Below, in pieces: positions 46,301 through 57,361 of a DNA stretch of 60,000 nucleotides. Location: assembly GCA_903813345.2 (NCBI GenBank), contig CAIIXF020000002.1, positions 14,952,467 through 15,012,466 of the forward strand, written 5' to 3'. The stretch comes from Owenia fusiformis (lineage: Eukaryota > Annelida > Polychaeta > Sabellida > Oweniidae). The first letter of the stretch is position 1. The number at the start of each line of letters is the position of its first letter. The position numbers and the translations under genes are program-made. A model generated the notes under the pieces. The model was given only the letters and a program-made list of their open reading frames with translations. It did not search any database and had not been told where the DNA came from.

Positions 46301-48422
46301 CACCATGGGAAAGCTTATTGTTACGCATAGAACTTTATTAATAGATTATTCAATCACGAAGTATCTTCGCAGGTTACGTGCATGCTTTTGTATAGCTACG
46401 TACCCATACATTTCGCACACCATTGGAAAGCTTACATTGTATTCTTAAATCTATTTTGTTCCACTAAACTTTAATATAAATATCCTAGATGCAAGCAGAA
46501 ATAATCTTGATTTACGTCATTAAAAATTCACAATTCAGTCAAACCGGTGTGACAGTTTCACATGTCCACGCTAAATTATGTCCGATGGACTTATTTTCCT
46601 AGGAAAATTAGTCCAGGGACTTGCATACCTAGGAAAATAAGTCCGTCGGACATAATTTAGCAGGAATCCAAGTCCGTCAGGAAAATACGTCCGTAGTCGT
46701 TTTTCATATATATCATAGCTTGGAATATACGTCCGACTAGGACAACGTATACTAGGACCTACGTTCCTAGAAATACAAGTCCTACGGACTTATTCTCCAA
46801 GGGGACTTATACTCCTGTTACACCGGTGTCTATTTGGAATCTACATATAAAATTACATCTAAAAACATCTATTACATCTATAAAATTACATTTAAAAACA
46901 TTTTACATCACAAAATCATGATGTCGGTGTGTTCACTGCCATTAATGTTTTACATTCACATACTGCAAGAATACAAGTTACCTTGAGTTGCATATCTCTT
47001 GTGTCGTCTTTGTACATAATTGTCAGGTAAGCCACATCTAGGGGTGTTCATCATTCTCATTGTAGCAAAATCTATTTCACCTAGAGAATAAAAAGACATA
47101 AATATAGTCGATAGAGATGCAATTCTTCCAATGAACAAAATCTGTGTTTATATTGTTGCCATTATAGGCTATTGCCAAAAGATATATAAGGGTTATGTTG
47201 TACTGGGAGGTTTTGGATATGGGGTTTATCCTGAGGGAGATATGCATATCTACCTGAGGGACCGTAGGGACCGAAGGTAGATGTGCATATCTCACGAGGG
47301 ATGAACCCAATATCCAAACCGACCGTACATAACTGCTTTATCCTATACCAAGTAGAGTTTCAGGTGCATATGGCCATTTCAATAGTACAAGGTGTAAAAA
47401 CAATCAAATCATTCTTATGCAAAGTCATTTTATTGCATTTCCACTACTTACCGGAAGCGGGAAGATATGCAACGAAGCGGGAGATATGGCGGGAAGTATG
47501 GAGGTTCTGGATATACGTTATAACTAAACTTTTTTTTATCTGAACAGATCAAAGCAGTGTGAATAAACCATACCTGTTTGAGGTATATAAGCATATCTCT
47601 GAAATGATTTGATTGCTTCTTGGTAGTTTAGTATTGCCTCCGACATCATTCTAGAAGATGATCTACTCATTTGTGGGACATAGCCAAATTGCCTCAAATA
47701 CTCCTAGAAATATTTTACAACAAGGTTAGAACATTCAAAGTTGATTAGGACTGTGGGTAGAACACCGTAATCTAAAAATAAAACTTTTATATTCCTGTAT
47801 TGGTTTCAGTCATGCAATTCAAGAGTAAAAATACTGTCAACCATGCAGAGAAACTGATAAATAAAAGTGACACAATCTTTGAGTTCAATGCTGAAGCTGA
47901 AGTCATAATATGATTTTTGACTAGAAGTGTTAATCCTCATTTATAAGCTATCATTCTCTCAATTTCTTCCTGAATCTTATAAAGGAAAGGGTATACGCCG
48001 GTAATACATATATTTATCTTTGAATGGCCTTATTATATTTTGTTTAGAATATGTTTTTTTCTTGAGGAAACATTCTCAAAATTAGTATTGTGTCATATTC
48101 TAAACAGAAGTTATTTCAATAAATTATATCTGTAAGATCAGGTTGCAGACGTACACATTTTTAGCATTTTTCTCATCCTTTTTTCATTTTAAAGCAAAAC
48201 TTGTGATGGGGTACATTTATATTAGTATCTAATTTGCATCTTTTAGTGAGAATTAGATGAGAAAAATGCTAGACTTTCATAAATGTATATATCAATTTCT
48301 ACTGTACTTACTGTTGCTTCAGCCTGATTAGTGACAACATTTTCAACTTCACGTGCATCATTCTGTGTCAATGCTCCAGATATAACACAAAATGACATTA
48401 AAGTAATAAATACATTCTCCAT
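37369..48422 (-). CDS. Secreted matrix metalloprotease with TSP1, two ShKT and PAN/Apple domains
   Basis: Ten exons (minus): 48422-48312, 47703-47574, 47080-46982, 45495-45398, 45244-45043, 43008-42820, 40932-40774, 40612-40493, 38223-38074 and 37607-37369. All phases close to 498 residues. Signal peptide 1-20; peptidoglycan-binding-like propeptide 38-80; cysteine switch PRCGLPD 94-100; furin-like RRHKR 105-109; M10 catalytic domain from about 114 with zinc site [11 protein letters not shown] 223-233 and Met-turn M241; Gly-rich hinge 268-277; thrombospondin type 1 repeat about 281-325; ShKT domains about 333-368 and 373-410; PAN/Apple domain about 420-498. There is no hemopexin domain, unlike most animal MMPs. 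It should be an extracellular, furin-activated, zinc-dependent protease. Exon 6 may be longer if later donors in its tandem array are used. Confidence 0.92.
38810..39910. mobile_element. 1.1-kb foldback element in the MMP intron between the ShKT exons
   Basis: About 38810-39070 is repeated inverted at about 39660-39905. Examples are aaaatgttgcatttgttgca against tgcaacaaatgcaacatttt, and gttgtctcg against cgagacaac. About 590 bp of unique sequence lies between. No transposase frame and no clear target duplication seen. Confidence 0.65.
41000..41570. other. Intronic DNA without recognised content
   Basis: Intron between the TSP1 exon and the array of MMP exon 6. AT-rich; no repeat or exon-like signal seen. 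Confidence 0.5.
41582..42820 (-). repeat. 72-bp minisatellite carrying 18 copies of the MMP exon 6 donor
   Basis: Each unit holds the end of exon 6 ([20 protein letters not shown]) and its donor, usually acag|gtgagt. Donor positions (last exon base) are 42820, 42748, 42676, 42604, 42532, 42453, 42381, 42309, 42237, 42158, 42086, 42014, 41942, 41870, 41798, 41726, 41654 and 41582. Spacing is exactly 72 bp except for two 79-bp units (42532 to 42453 and 42237 to 42158) that carry a 7-bp insertion. Units are nearly identical, so the array is young. The last donor is followed by a different intron (gtgagtttcag). The first five donors are in frame with the TSP1 exon. Further read-through meets a frameshift and a stop near 42449. 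Confidence 0.95.
43340..43490. repeat. Short tandem units of about 48 bp
   Basis: The phrases aaaatcgtatt-acctccc-aatcccg recur about three times with changes (43380, 43410, 43445). Their relation to neighbouring repeats is unclear. Confidence 0.35.
43644..44712. mobile_element. 1.07-kb mariner/Tc1-like element with decayed transposase
   Basis: TA flanks lie at 43642-43643 and 44713-44714. Termini are cagggtgttccaaaagtaac and its complement, matching for about 40 bp. A second inverted block lies further in (gttactatagtaacatg against catgttactatag). The middle keeps fragments of a Tc1-like DDE transposase on the plus strand, near 44085 ([15 protein letters not shown], like the H.DNAPAH motif) and near 44250-44350 ([15 protein letters not shown], then FTHVFGSW). 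Frames are broken. It lies in an MMP intron. Confidence 0.75.
44795..44875. repeat. Short palindromic repeat, ccctcggaataaaa family
   Basis: caatatgatatttccctc and gggaaatatcatattg are inverted, followed by ccctcggaataaaacccat. A relative lies at 55585-55625. Confidence 0.5.
45300..45403 (-). repeat. Three copies of the MMP exon 4 splice donor
   Basis: On the minus strand the real junction ttcaag|gtatgaac (exon end 45398) is followed by ttcaaagtatgaac about 31 bp further and tcaaggtatggac about 32 bp beyond that, each with acag.ctatgtg after it. The unit therefore includes the last bases of the exon and the donor. Confidence 0.7.
45651..45855. repeat. 15-bp tandem array with 30-bp higher order
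   Basis: Half-units cgaaacccattatac and cgacgtgcattacac alternate about five times, then decay over four further half-units up to about 45855. The 15-bp period keeps all six frames open locally, which explains several long spurious frames. It is in the MMP intron between the exons at 46982 and 45495. Confidence 0.85.
46541..46830. mobile_element. 290-bp foldback MITE full of a gtcc/ggac motif
   Basis: Ends are caaaccggtgtgacag and ctgttacaccggtgt. The interior is dense in gtccgtcggac, cctagga and tacgtcc words in both orientations. Intronic to MMP. Confidence 0.65.
47185..47348. mobile_element. 160-bp foldback element in an MMP intron
   Basis: gttttggatatggggttta is mirrored by gaacccaatatccaaac, and agatatgcatatctacc by ggtagatgtgcatatct. 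Non-coding. Confidence 0.6.
47720..48311. other. First MMP intron
   Basis: Intron between exons 1 and 2. A weak inverted repeat around 48165-48280 (agcatttttctcat against atgagaaaaatgct) is the only structure seen. Confidence 0.5.
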
Positions 48423-49241
48423 GACTTTGAATAATAGTCAACGATGTATTTCATATGTCTATTTCAAATTATCTATTTTCTGCTTATTTTTCTTTTCGTT
48501 AAACTATGTTAGATAAACCGCTATATACGTGTAGTCACTATCTATTTATGTTAGATAGTCCGTTTGCTTGTCTATAGAAACAATGATCGTGTTACTAGTT
48601 TACTCTGATATATTTGAGACACCCTTCCTTTTCTCACAATGCAAGGTCAAGTTAAAGGGTCTTGTTTTTCATACACACATGACTTATAAATTAAAGATTC
48701 TACTACATGTATGAATATTTAAAGGATCAGCTCAGAGATTAATTAGAAATGAAAAATGTTGATATGATAACACATTTACTGCACGTGTCGTTTTCTGGAT
48801 GTTAAGTACCATGTTTGATTAAATATAATTATTGGACATGCATAGTATAGTATTAAAGAAATTAGAGCAATCCATGTGTTTGAACATGTAATTATGTTCC
48901 ACCTTCAATCATGTCAATCCCTCTCATAAATGAACTCACTAAATGGATGGGGTTCTCCAACTAGCAACACAGATTTGCTAGTGAATTCATACATTGTTTT
49001 ACATTGACATAACTCTTTAACTGACATTGATACTGGAAGACAGAAATAAAATGACATGTGGGATAATCAGAAACTGGTGTCATTTTTTATGGCATGTGTA
49101 ATACTTAAACTCAAGTTCCTACATTTCGTTGTTCCTGTGAGGTTTCGAATTCTTAGAAAACAACTTTATCACACACAAAACACTTCCAACACATTTCCTA
49201 TGAAATAAACCGTGTGAAAAAATAATTTAGTCCCAACAACA
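48423..49241. other. Upstream region of the MMP gene
   Basis: It should contain the MMP promoter. No convincing TATA box or initiator could be chosen by eye, and no other gene was recognised. Confidence 0.4.
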
Positions 49242-49505
49242 ATGCCCAAGGATACACCCTGTACCCCTGAAGGAATTCTCCAGCTCAGTAAGTGCACATG
49301 TGCATCAGAGGGTAATGTATGTGAAACTGGGCGATGTTCATGCTCCAAGGCATCTTTATCATGTACATTGTTCTGTGTTTGCAAGGGGAATAAATGCAAT
49401 AACCAACATACAAAGACAGTAACTGAACAGGAATTGGAAGAAACTGATGAGGATTTATTGAGGGAAATCCTTGATGAAATCTTAGTAAAAGAAGATAATT
49501 CATAA
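49242..49505 (+). CDS. Small cysteine-rich protein, CXC/tesmin-like motif; possibly element-derived
   Basis: An 87-residue frame with 13 cysteines, 12 of them in the first 55 residues: CTCASEGNVCETGRCSCSKA, then SCTLFCVCKGNKCNN. An acidic C-terminus follows (EETDEDLLREILDEIL). The spacing C-x-C...C...RC-x-C...C...C-x-C...C resembles Cys-rich modules seen in proteins linked to DNA transposons in invertebrates, and more loosely CXC/tesmin DNA-binding motifs. No terminal repeats were found around it and its status as a complete gene is open. Confidence 0.4.
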   Translation: MPKDTPCTPEGILQLSKCTCASEGNVCETGRCSCSKASLSCTLFCVCKGNKCNNQHTKTVTEQELEETDEDLLREILDEILVKEDNS

Positions 49506-49509
49506 ATTC

Positions 49510-50650
49510 AAGATATATATAGCACCAAGAATTGACCCTTGTGGAACATCATTATTATCATGTAGGTTACTTTTTACTCATTTCAGATATTTTATATGTG
49601 AGAAAGAGATCATAATCAGATGTATTTAGTATTATTTATTGATAATTTTGTAGGAAACATTAATATCAATTTGATATTATCACAGAATGAGACATTTCAT
49701 AAATTGTAAGGTTGGCGGCCATCTTGAATTTTTTTTATTTTGGTCAAGAAACATTTCTGGAACCTAACATATTGGTATACATCATATTAAAACTCTATTA
49801 TAGAAAAAATAGCAAGATATGTTTATGTGTATGCTAGCTTTCTGTTCTAATGTGCTGGCTAAAATACATAAAACGTGTGAAAATTCAAAATGGCCGCCAA
49901 AAAAATTCCTCAAGGATGCCCGTTGGGCATCCGACAGTTTCTGAATATGGATATCATGTTTAAACAGAAAATGCAAAAAAAGTTCATATAATAAGCATTT
50001 CCACCTCTATTGGCTCTACATCCAGACTATATCCATTTATATAGAGTTAGTCGATATGAATTAAGTGTGTTATGAAACAATTTTCACCTGCATTCTCATT
50101 CAAGATCTTTCATCAATTCATTTTCCTCAGCCACCAGGGTTTGGAGAATTGATATAGTCTCATCATCATATTTACTAATTCGTACAATTTTATTTGTTTA
50201 TAGCTTATGATTATAATCATAAGCTATAAATAAATAAATGTACGAATTTGTAAATATTCATATCAATACAACTTTATAAGCTAATACGCATATCACATAC
50301 TTGATAAAGTTAAGAATTCTTAGTTTTTTACACGAATTTGTACATAATATGTATTGCGCACATTTAGCATCTATAAACCATTATTACTTTATATGTTTCG
50401 CATTAAGTATGTATTAAACAAACAAACAATTGATAAATGAATGAATGAATATGCTTTACACCCTAACATAGATGCCGTATAAGAACGTTTGCATTAGAAA
50501 GGAGTGGTATCGATATGGAGAACTGAATTCAACAATGTTTTTCTCTTAAACCAATCATTGAAAACATTCTGTAAAAAAACACGGTATTTTATGTAATGTT
50601 GACTGATTGACAACAATTTCATGCGAAAATTATTTAGAAATATTTTATAT
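49510..50650. other. AT-rich repeat-like DNA without genes
   Basis: ggcggccatcttgaa and atggccgccaaaa near 49715 and 49890 point to a decayed dispersed repeat. A small palindrome, ttatgattataatcataa, lies near 50205-50222. Nothing coding was recognised. Confidence 0.45.
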
Positions 50651-50925
50651 AACTGTTTTTGTTAACATTTTTTGTTTTTAGTGCGATTGTTTTTGCTCCT
50701 TTCTACCAATTCTTGAGAATAAAATAAAATGTCTTTCCGAACCTTGTTGGAACAAAATAGCATATACAACATGTTTTTAGACCTCTCAATATTATAATTA
50801 TACAAGGAACTTTTGGTTGATTTTAAAAAAGTATTCAAAAAATTAAAACAAAATCCCCCCAAAATAGATAAAAATCAAGATAAACCTTTTATTTCATTAA
50901 CAAGATATTTCATCAACCAAAATTT

Positions 50926-51781
50926 TAGAGGTCGCAACGGTACTGAAAACCAGTACCGGTAACCGTCACGCTAATAACCGTACCGTTACCGAAATACCGG
51001 TAAAAATATGTAAGATAAAATGCCAATGCGCTGCCACCCCCACTTTGTTCCTAACTCTCTTCGTAGCTTCTCAAGTCTATATGCATACATGGTGCAAGAC
51101 CGATTTGAACCCATACTAATAAACTTCACGAAATAGTATGTAACTATATCTTACGAATCAAGATGTATTTTTAGTTTTAAATTAAATGTATTACACATTT
51201 CAAACCATTTCTCAACTGTATCAATAGCAAGCGACGTGCACTAACATGGGGGTGGGGTAGGTAAAATAGATTTTAACAAAATATCCTGATGTGGCGAGTT
51301 TGGCTGAAACATATCATGTTATTCCTGCGTCATCCGTGTCAAGTGAACGTCAGTTCAGTGCAGCTGCTGGCAACACCATCACTTCCAAACGGGCACGACT
51401 TCAACCTGAGGTTGTCAATGCCTTGTTGTTCGTAAATGACCATTACAAACATAATTCAGTTTCTGGATCTGACGTTGACACTACAACTACACCGGAACTG
51501 CCAAACATAATTACAGCCATATCTGAATCTGAGCATGAAGCTACTACTGTACACCCAAACTGCCAAACATGGACATCACACCTGAACTGCCAAACATGGA
51601 CATTTAAATGTCTATGTAAATGTACGCACCGTGAAAGTGGATATTAAACGAAATAATTAAAAAACGACGGGTCTTTTATTTCCCCGGGGATTATCGTCGG
51701 TTAACCGGTTAATAATTTCAATACCGGTAAATGCTCAATTCCGTACCGAAACCGTATAACCGGAAGTACCGTCAGCCTCTA
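50926..51781 (+). mobile_element. 856-bp deleted hAT element with perfect 8-bp target duplication
   Basis: An 8-bp duplication caaaattt lies at 50918-50925 and 51782-51789. Termini begin tagaggtcgcaacggtact and, on the other strand, tagaggctgacggtacttc. Both ends are rich in ccggta words. The interior keeps the transposase dimerisation domain at 51291-51647. Most of the transposase is missing. Confidence 0.9.
51291..51647 (+). pseudogene. hAT transposase C-terminal dimerisation domain fragment
   Basis: A 118-codon frame containing VIPASSVSSERQFSAAAGN and then LQPEVVNALLFVNDHYK, the conserved hAT C-terminal dimerisation motif. The BED finger and DDE-like core are absent. The tail after the motif (repeated NCQTWT phrases) looks like a short internal duplication. 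It is too short to be an active transposase. Confidence 0.8.
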
Positions 51782-51924
51782 CAAAATTTCCTTTGTACAA
51801 TTACAATATTGAGAGACCTAAACATGTTGTGTTTATGTCGTTTTGTTACAATGAGGTTCGGAAAGATGTTTCATTTCACTCAGGAAACATGATACCAAGA
51901 ACAAAACAATTTAGATGAAAGTAT

Positions 51925-53085
51925 ATAGTAGCCAGACAGAATTGTTCAATGGTCACTTTTTCCTTAATAACTTTTTTAATTGTCAGTATTATCAAAATCT
52001 TATTACATATTTGAAAACTAGAGTAAAAATCTATATAAAAAACTATTTAAGGAACATCTCTTAATTTATTGATATTATAGGCGTTCATAGTATGAGTGAC
52101 ACAAATATATAATTCACCGTTTTGTCTCATATTTGTTCAAAATGGCAGCATGTTTTGTGGTTTGAATGTTCAGTTAAAAGTTAATATTTATTTAAGAAAT
52201 GTCATAGGCCTACGAAATCATGAAGACTGCTGCCTTGGTATGAGCATGGGCTTTCAACTAGAATTGAAAGCCCATTGGTTGAGGTAATTACTTTTATAAC
52301 ATTTTGTTTTAAATTGACTTGTATGTACAGTATACCAGTACTTAAAAAGATTTGTACATTGTATGAACAGTTTATTGGTAAGGTCGCAGGACTTAAAGTT
52401 TTTTGGCCATTCAATCGTTATTCGTAGTGGATTAGCAACCCTAGTTTGTTGAACCTATGCAACTATAGGGTCATACTGCCACAGTTTGTAATGTCTTTCC
52501 CAGTCACACGCCTCTTAACCCATACTTGGCATGCATGTGAATTGTTCTTCAGCTTTTCAATGGCCTCTGAGATGGCTGTTTGGAGCTCTTGAAAAGATTG
52601 TAAGGACCTATTCTCATCACACCCCGCACATTGGGGCGCCACTTTTTCACATCCTCTTGAACACAATCCCGAACATTTCAATAGAGTTGATTTCATATAC
52701 CCTTGAAGGGAGTTGACTTCTTGTATTTGATGATTGGTCAGTTGCTGCATTACATCAGGATTGTAACGGTGGCACGTGGCAGCATGACCCTATAGTCCTT
52801 CGACAATCTTTAAATATTAACTTTCAACTGAGCGTTTAAATTCACAAAATATGCCGCCATTTTGAACAAATATGAGGCAAAATGATGAATTATGTATTTG
52901 CGTCAGTCATACTATGAACGTCTATAATATCAATTAATTAAGAGATGTTCCTTAAATATTTTTTTGTATGTCAGAATTTTACTCTAGTTTTGAAATATGT
53001 GATCAGACTTTGATAATACTGAAAATTAAAAAAAGTTAATAAAGAAAAAGTGACCATTGAACAATTCTGTCCGGGCTACTATGTA
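51925..53085. mobile_element. 1.16-kb foldback element
   Basis: Arms of about 215 bp: 51927-52145 against 52855-53083, for example cagaattgttcaatggtcac against gtgaccattgaacaattctg. The middle holds a 95-codon minus-strand frame (52750-52463) with many cysteines that I cannot assign. Confidence 0.65.
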
Positions 53086-53220
53086 TAAGAACGTAGTGAA
53101 AACTCACTTTCGTCCATCTCATTCGCAGTTCGTTCAGGTCGCACCAAGTCGGTGTGCAACGTCGTATAACGCGTCCCTTAGTCTAGAAGGTCATCATATA
53201 GTTTCTGAGACTAACCCCCC

Positions 53221-54555
53221 TATTACACCAAACTAGTTCTTACCCGTTCTTGCCAGTCCTACGAAAACATCGTAAAACGGGCTCAATCTGGCTGTGGTCG
53301 GGAAATATGTCTGAAATAATTAGCTTCTTCGTTCTTAAACAGTCTTCAATACGTCCATCTCGTTCGCAGTTCGTTCAGGTCGCACCACGTCGGTGTGCAA
53401 CGTCGTAGAACGCGTCCCTTAGTCTAGAAGGTCAACATGACCTGATTACAGAACGGTATGGTCGCCATCGGATTTTGAATCGATTCAAAATTTTTAAAAT
53501 CATATTCCCGTCTGAGAACGTTCATAAAGTTCCTAAATAGACCTTAGAAAGTTGCAGCTACGTTCATTCCGTTCGCACACAGTTTAAGACCAGTTTTGAA
53601 GAACGCAGTGGCAACTTGTTTGGTGTGATAGCTATATTTTTGCTAACTCGTTCATAAGCAGTGTTAAATACGTTCTTAATCAGTTTAAACCCGTTTGCAA
53701 TTAGTTCTACCTCGTTCTCAACACGTCTTCGGACAGTTCAACACGTTGTTAAAACGTCCCTAGTAGGATTGAAGTACGACGGTTCCGTTCGTAGTACGTC
53801 CAGCTCGTCGTTAGTACGTTGTCACTCGTTCTAATTGTAGAACGTGACGACCACGAGAACATTTTGAGCATTGTCTAAGTTCTATAGGACCTACCCGTTC
53901 GAGTACGTTCGATGAAGTTTGTAAATAGATCCCAAACGGTTCTTAGTAGGTCCAGTCCGTTCGTACACAGTTGAAGCCCGTTTTCGAGAACGTAGTGAGA
54001 ACTAGTTTGGTGTGATAGTACCTACTACCACACCAAACTAGTTCTCACTACGTTCTCGAAAACGGGCTTAAACTGTGCACGAACGGATTTGACGTACTAA
54101 GGACCCACTAAGAACCGTTTGGGATCTGTTTTCAAACTTCATGAAACTACTGTACTAGAACGAGTAGGTCCTCCAGCACTTAGAGCATGCCCAAAATTTT
54201 CTGGTGATTGTCAAAACGTTGCCGACTCGGTTTTAAACTGTGTGCGAACTGAATGAACGTAGCTACAACGTTCTACGGTCTGTTTACGAACTCCATGGAC
54301 TTTCCCGGTGGCGACCATACCGTTCTGTAATCAGGTCATGATGACCTTCTAGACTAAGGGTCGGTTTATACTACGTTGCACACCGACGTGGTGCGACCTG
54401 AACGAACTGCGAATGAGATGGACGTATTGAAGACTGTTTATGAACGAAGTAGCTAATTATATTAGACATATATCCCGACCGCAGCCAGATTGAGCCCGTT
54501 TTACGACATTTTCGTAGGACTGGCAAGAACGGGTAAGAACTTGTTTGGTGTGATA
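53221..54555. mobile_element. 1.3-kb nested foldback element rich in acgttc words
   Basis: Ends are tattacaccaaactagttct and aacttgtttggtgtgata, with matching C and G runs outside. Long arms hold tcgtaggactggcaagaacg and its complement. A second inverted centre near 54012 repeats the terminal sequence (tggtgtgatag / accacaccaaactag), which suggests one element inside another. A truncated relative lies just left, at about 53100-53215. The interior is dense in cgttc, gttcg and gaacg. Confidence 0.7.
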
Positions 54556-54795
54556 TGGGGGTAAGATAGTTTTCAAATTATATTGTTACCGTTCAAAAGA
54601 TGACCATTAAATTGACGATGTGTAAGGTCGGCATTTAATATGCAACGTCCATTGGATTTTTCACTTGGGTTGTTATGGATTTAGGCCATTACGGTACATA
54701 CTAATAAAACAAAGTGAATTGAATATGCGTTTGATTTTTGACAAGCGTCGGTTGTTGCTGTTTTAGAACTAAAATGTGTTTTAGTATCTTTAAGA

Positions 54796-55077
54796 TTACC
54801 TAGTCGGTAGGGGTTCATCTACAAGATACCAATGAAATGTGGCGATGGCCACCTTAGGCATTCGTTTGTCAAAAATCAGAGTAGCACTCTTACATTTGTC
54901 AATGGGATGACCAGCATGGTACACTAGGTGCCAACGACATCTATTCTTATAAATAATGTCAAGTTGTTTTTGCAAATCGTTTGGAGTTGATGCTATAACT
55001 GTAGTATCATCAGCGACGAGTATACAACAAGTAACAAGTAATTCCTGAATAAGTTCATGAACCAGAGTGAGGAACAA
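54796..55077 (-). pseudogene. LINE reverse transcriptase fragment
   Basis: A 93-codon frame with VADDTTVIASTPNDLQKQLD followed by CRWHLVYHAGHPIDKCKSAT, matching the catalytic (F/Y)ADD motif and following helix of a LINE reverse transcriptase. The catalytic box is VADD. It is different from the LINE at 1-5180 and is a short relic. Confidence 0.65.
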
Positions 55078-55089
55078 TTTTTTTAAACC

Positions 55090-55729
55090 ACAGTTCTGTA
55101 ATAGTTAATTCGCGTGAGTAAAAAATCATCATATAAGATTCTGGCTTTCGAGTTAGTATACACAATCAATCTGAATTCAAATTGAAACCCGGAATTGTTT
55201 AGATTTTTAATATTGTTATTGTTGTTGGTATCCTTTATGGTGCTTTTATGTCACCTAATAGTCTCTCTGTGCTGGTTTATCACTAGGTTGCTGTATATCT
55301 CTTTGTGCTGTATATTGGATTGTGCTTATTTTAGTACTTTAAAATTATTCTTTGTACAGTTTGTACATATTGTTATATTATCCAAGTTTTTGTGGATTGT
55401 GTTTGGTGGTTGGTGTTTGGCAGTTGGTGGTCACTGGGTGGCATTCCACGATCAGCGTATGAAAACTTGGATGAATTGTCCAAGTAATATTTGTCCCTAT
55501 GTATCAGTTTATAATATTTGAAGCAAATCTGTCCACTGGTGTTTGGGTTGTTCTATCACCCTCGGTCAATAGGATAATTTCCTTAGCGGATATCATATTT
55601 TCCCTCGGAATAAAATTCATGTTCTATCCCTCCCATTACATCCAGTGCGTTAAAAAACTGTTTTAGGTAATATTGCCAAACTTTGGTTTAGTATACCAGT
55701 TTTGATATTCTATCAAGGATGCTACATCT
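55090..55729. other. Low-complexity and repeat DNA
   Basis: A 108-codon plus frame at 55195 is rich in Leu, Phe and Cys from T-rich sequence and is not called. A relative of the ccctcggaataaaa repeat lies at 55585-55625. Confidence 0.45.
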
Positions 55730-55730
55730 A

Positions 55731-55948
55731 CAGGGTGTCAAATAAATATTCCCCCTTGATTTCAAGAGTATATACGTCTGTGCATAAACGTGCACAACAT
55801 TGAGCTAGTCATCTGAAACTTCTTCCTCCATGAAGCCAAGTTTTTAGGTGCAAACGAACAATTCAGACATCATACAGACAAAAAAGTTATGCAACATTTT
55901 GTCCGATGTTAAAGTTGAGGGGGAAGAACATATTTATTGGACACTCTG
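55731..55948. mobile_element. 218-bp mariner-type MITE
   Basis: TA flanks lie at 55729-55730 and 55949-55950. Ends are cagggtgtcaaataaatatt and aatatttattggacactctg-like sequence, and the arms also share ccccctt..a and t.aaggggg-type matches. Confidence 0.75.
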
Positions 55949-56686
55949 TACATTGTACAACCTTGGTTCTTCTTGGTATAGGCCAGTGTCCATAATTGAT
56001 AAAAATTGATAACGGGGTGGATTTTAGGCATTTTTAAGTTTTAAAGCTGCTGGTGTTTTGTTGCAGAACATATTTTAAAAAATTACTTGGATTCCAAGCA
56101 AGCGTTGGTATGACTGATTACTCATTTTGTTCTAACATCGGTTCAGTTTTGCATATTTTTTTGAAGAAAAGATAACAATTTCTAGAGTACACAATAATAT
56201 AATCTTAAATGAAATTCACCATTCATGTCATTTTCAAATACTATCGGATTGTGGATTTGGCATGTGATTTATTACTCATTTAATTGATTTTAAATAAACA
56301 CGCTAGATTTAAAATTACTCATTTTATTCATCTATGATTTAAGGAATACATCTATTTAGTGTCCATTTTGATTCAATAATCAATATAGATTTTGCACATA
56401 TTCATCAATTGTTGCATTTGTACACTCACATCAAACATTTAGGAAGAAGAGCACACAAGAAGGCTATAGCATTAAATAAAATTAGTATGAACATATAGTC
56501 CTACATTTTAATTCCAAAACAAGCATGAATATGATGTAACAAGTCATATGTATCAAGTCCTATGTATCAAGTCACATGGATGATTTATGCCGTCTGCTAC
56601 AGAGGTCAATGTGTAAGATATATTGGCCGGATACATTGATTGGATTTAGCATGTCGAATATTAATACACGAATTCATTTCTATAGA

Positions 56687-56815
56687 CTAGATAGTCTGCA
56701 TGAACACGATCATCTTTTTGTCAATTGAAGCAGTGCATGGCAAGATAGTATATGAATGTAGATGCTGCAGACATGTAGCACAAATGTTCTCAAGTCCAAT
56801 GTAAGAGGAGTGAGC
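56687..56815 (-). CDS. Possible terminal exon of an unknown minus-strand gene
   Basis: A strong acceptor lies at 56816-56838 (pyrimidine tract ttttcctttttattttcag). The longest frame after it reads AHSSYIGLENICATCLQHLH, then SYTILPCTASIDKKMIV and a stop at 56687. No partner exon was found upstream, and the frame is arbitrary without one. It could equally be a chance acceptor in repeat DNA. Confidence 0.2.
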   Translation of the reverse strand, partial: AHSSYIGLENICATCLQHLHSYTILPCTASIDKKMIVFMQTI

Positions 56816-57361
56816 CTGAAAATAAAAAGGAAAACAATCAGCAATGATTTAATTTATGGATGCTCCATCTTTTAAGAGTACCATACTGTTTTTGATCTAA
56901 TGAGATATTTTCAATTCATTCTTCAATATGTAATAATTTTGTATAAATGAACATGAAATGCCCCTTGGTGTTTTGGTATTGGATTGTAATGTTGGTTCTC
57001 GATTGAAGGGGAGGGAGAAGGGGATGTTAGACATTATTTCTTTTCACGATAGATCATGGTTTTGCGATTTATAACATGTATAGGCTTAATTTATCCTATA
57101 ACACCAACATGACTAAAGAAGCAAGCCCAATGTCCTGTTTAAGAACCCCTCATTACTACTTGACTCTACTGGAAATGGATTCTAGCATTTCTCTCCCACG
57201 TGAATCTATTTGTTAAGACTCGATCAACTGAAGTTCTTTTGCATGTTTTGGAAACATGAGAATTTTAGCTAGGGCACCATTGACTTAACATGGAGATGAT
57301 CCATTTTCAATAATTAGAAAAGGGGCTCTTAAACAGGATATTAAACCTTAAGTAAGACCTA

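Larger units (their letters stand above)
50700..51890. mobile_element. Decayed foldback element that received a hAT insertion
   Basis: 50725-50815 and 51790-51875 are inverted copies (aaatgtctttccgaacctt against ggttcggaaagatgt; acctctcaatattataatta against taattacaatattgagagac; some bases differ). The hAT element at 50926-51781 sits between them. Confidence 0.6.

Noticed and set aside
52463-52750. Cys-rich 95-codon minus frame inside a foldback
   Set aside because: No family recognised. It may be a decayed transposase piece but the sequence gives no clear motif.
55195-55521. 108-codon hydrophobic frame
   Set aside because: Leu/Phe/Cys bias from T-rich DNA; no domain and no context.
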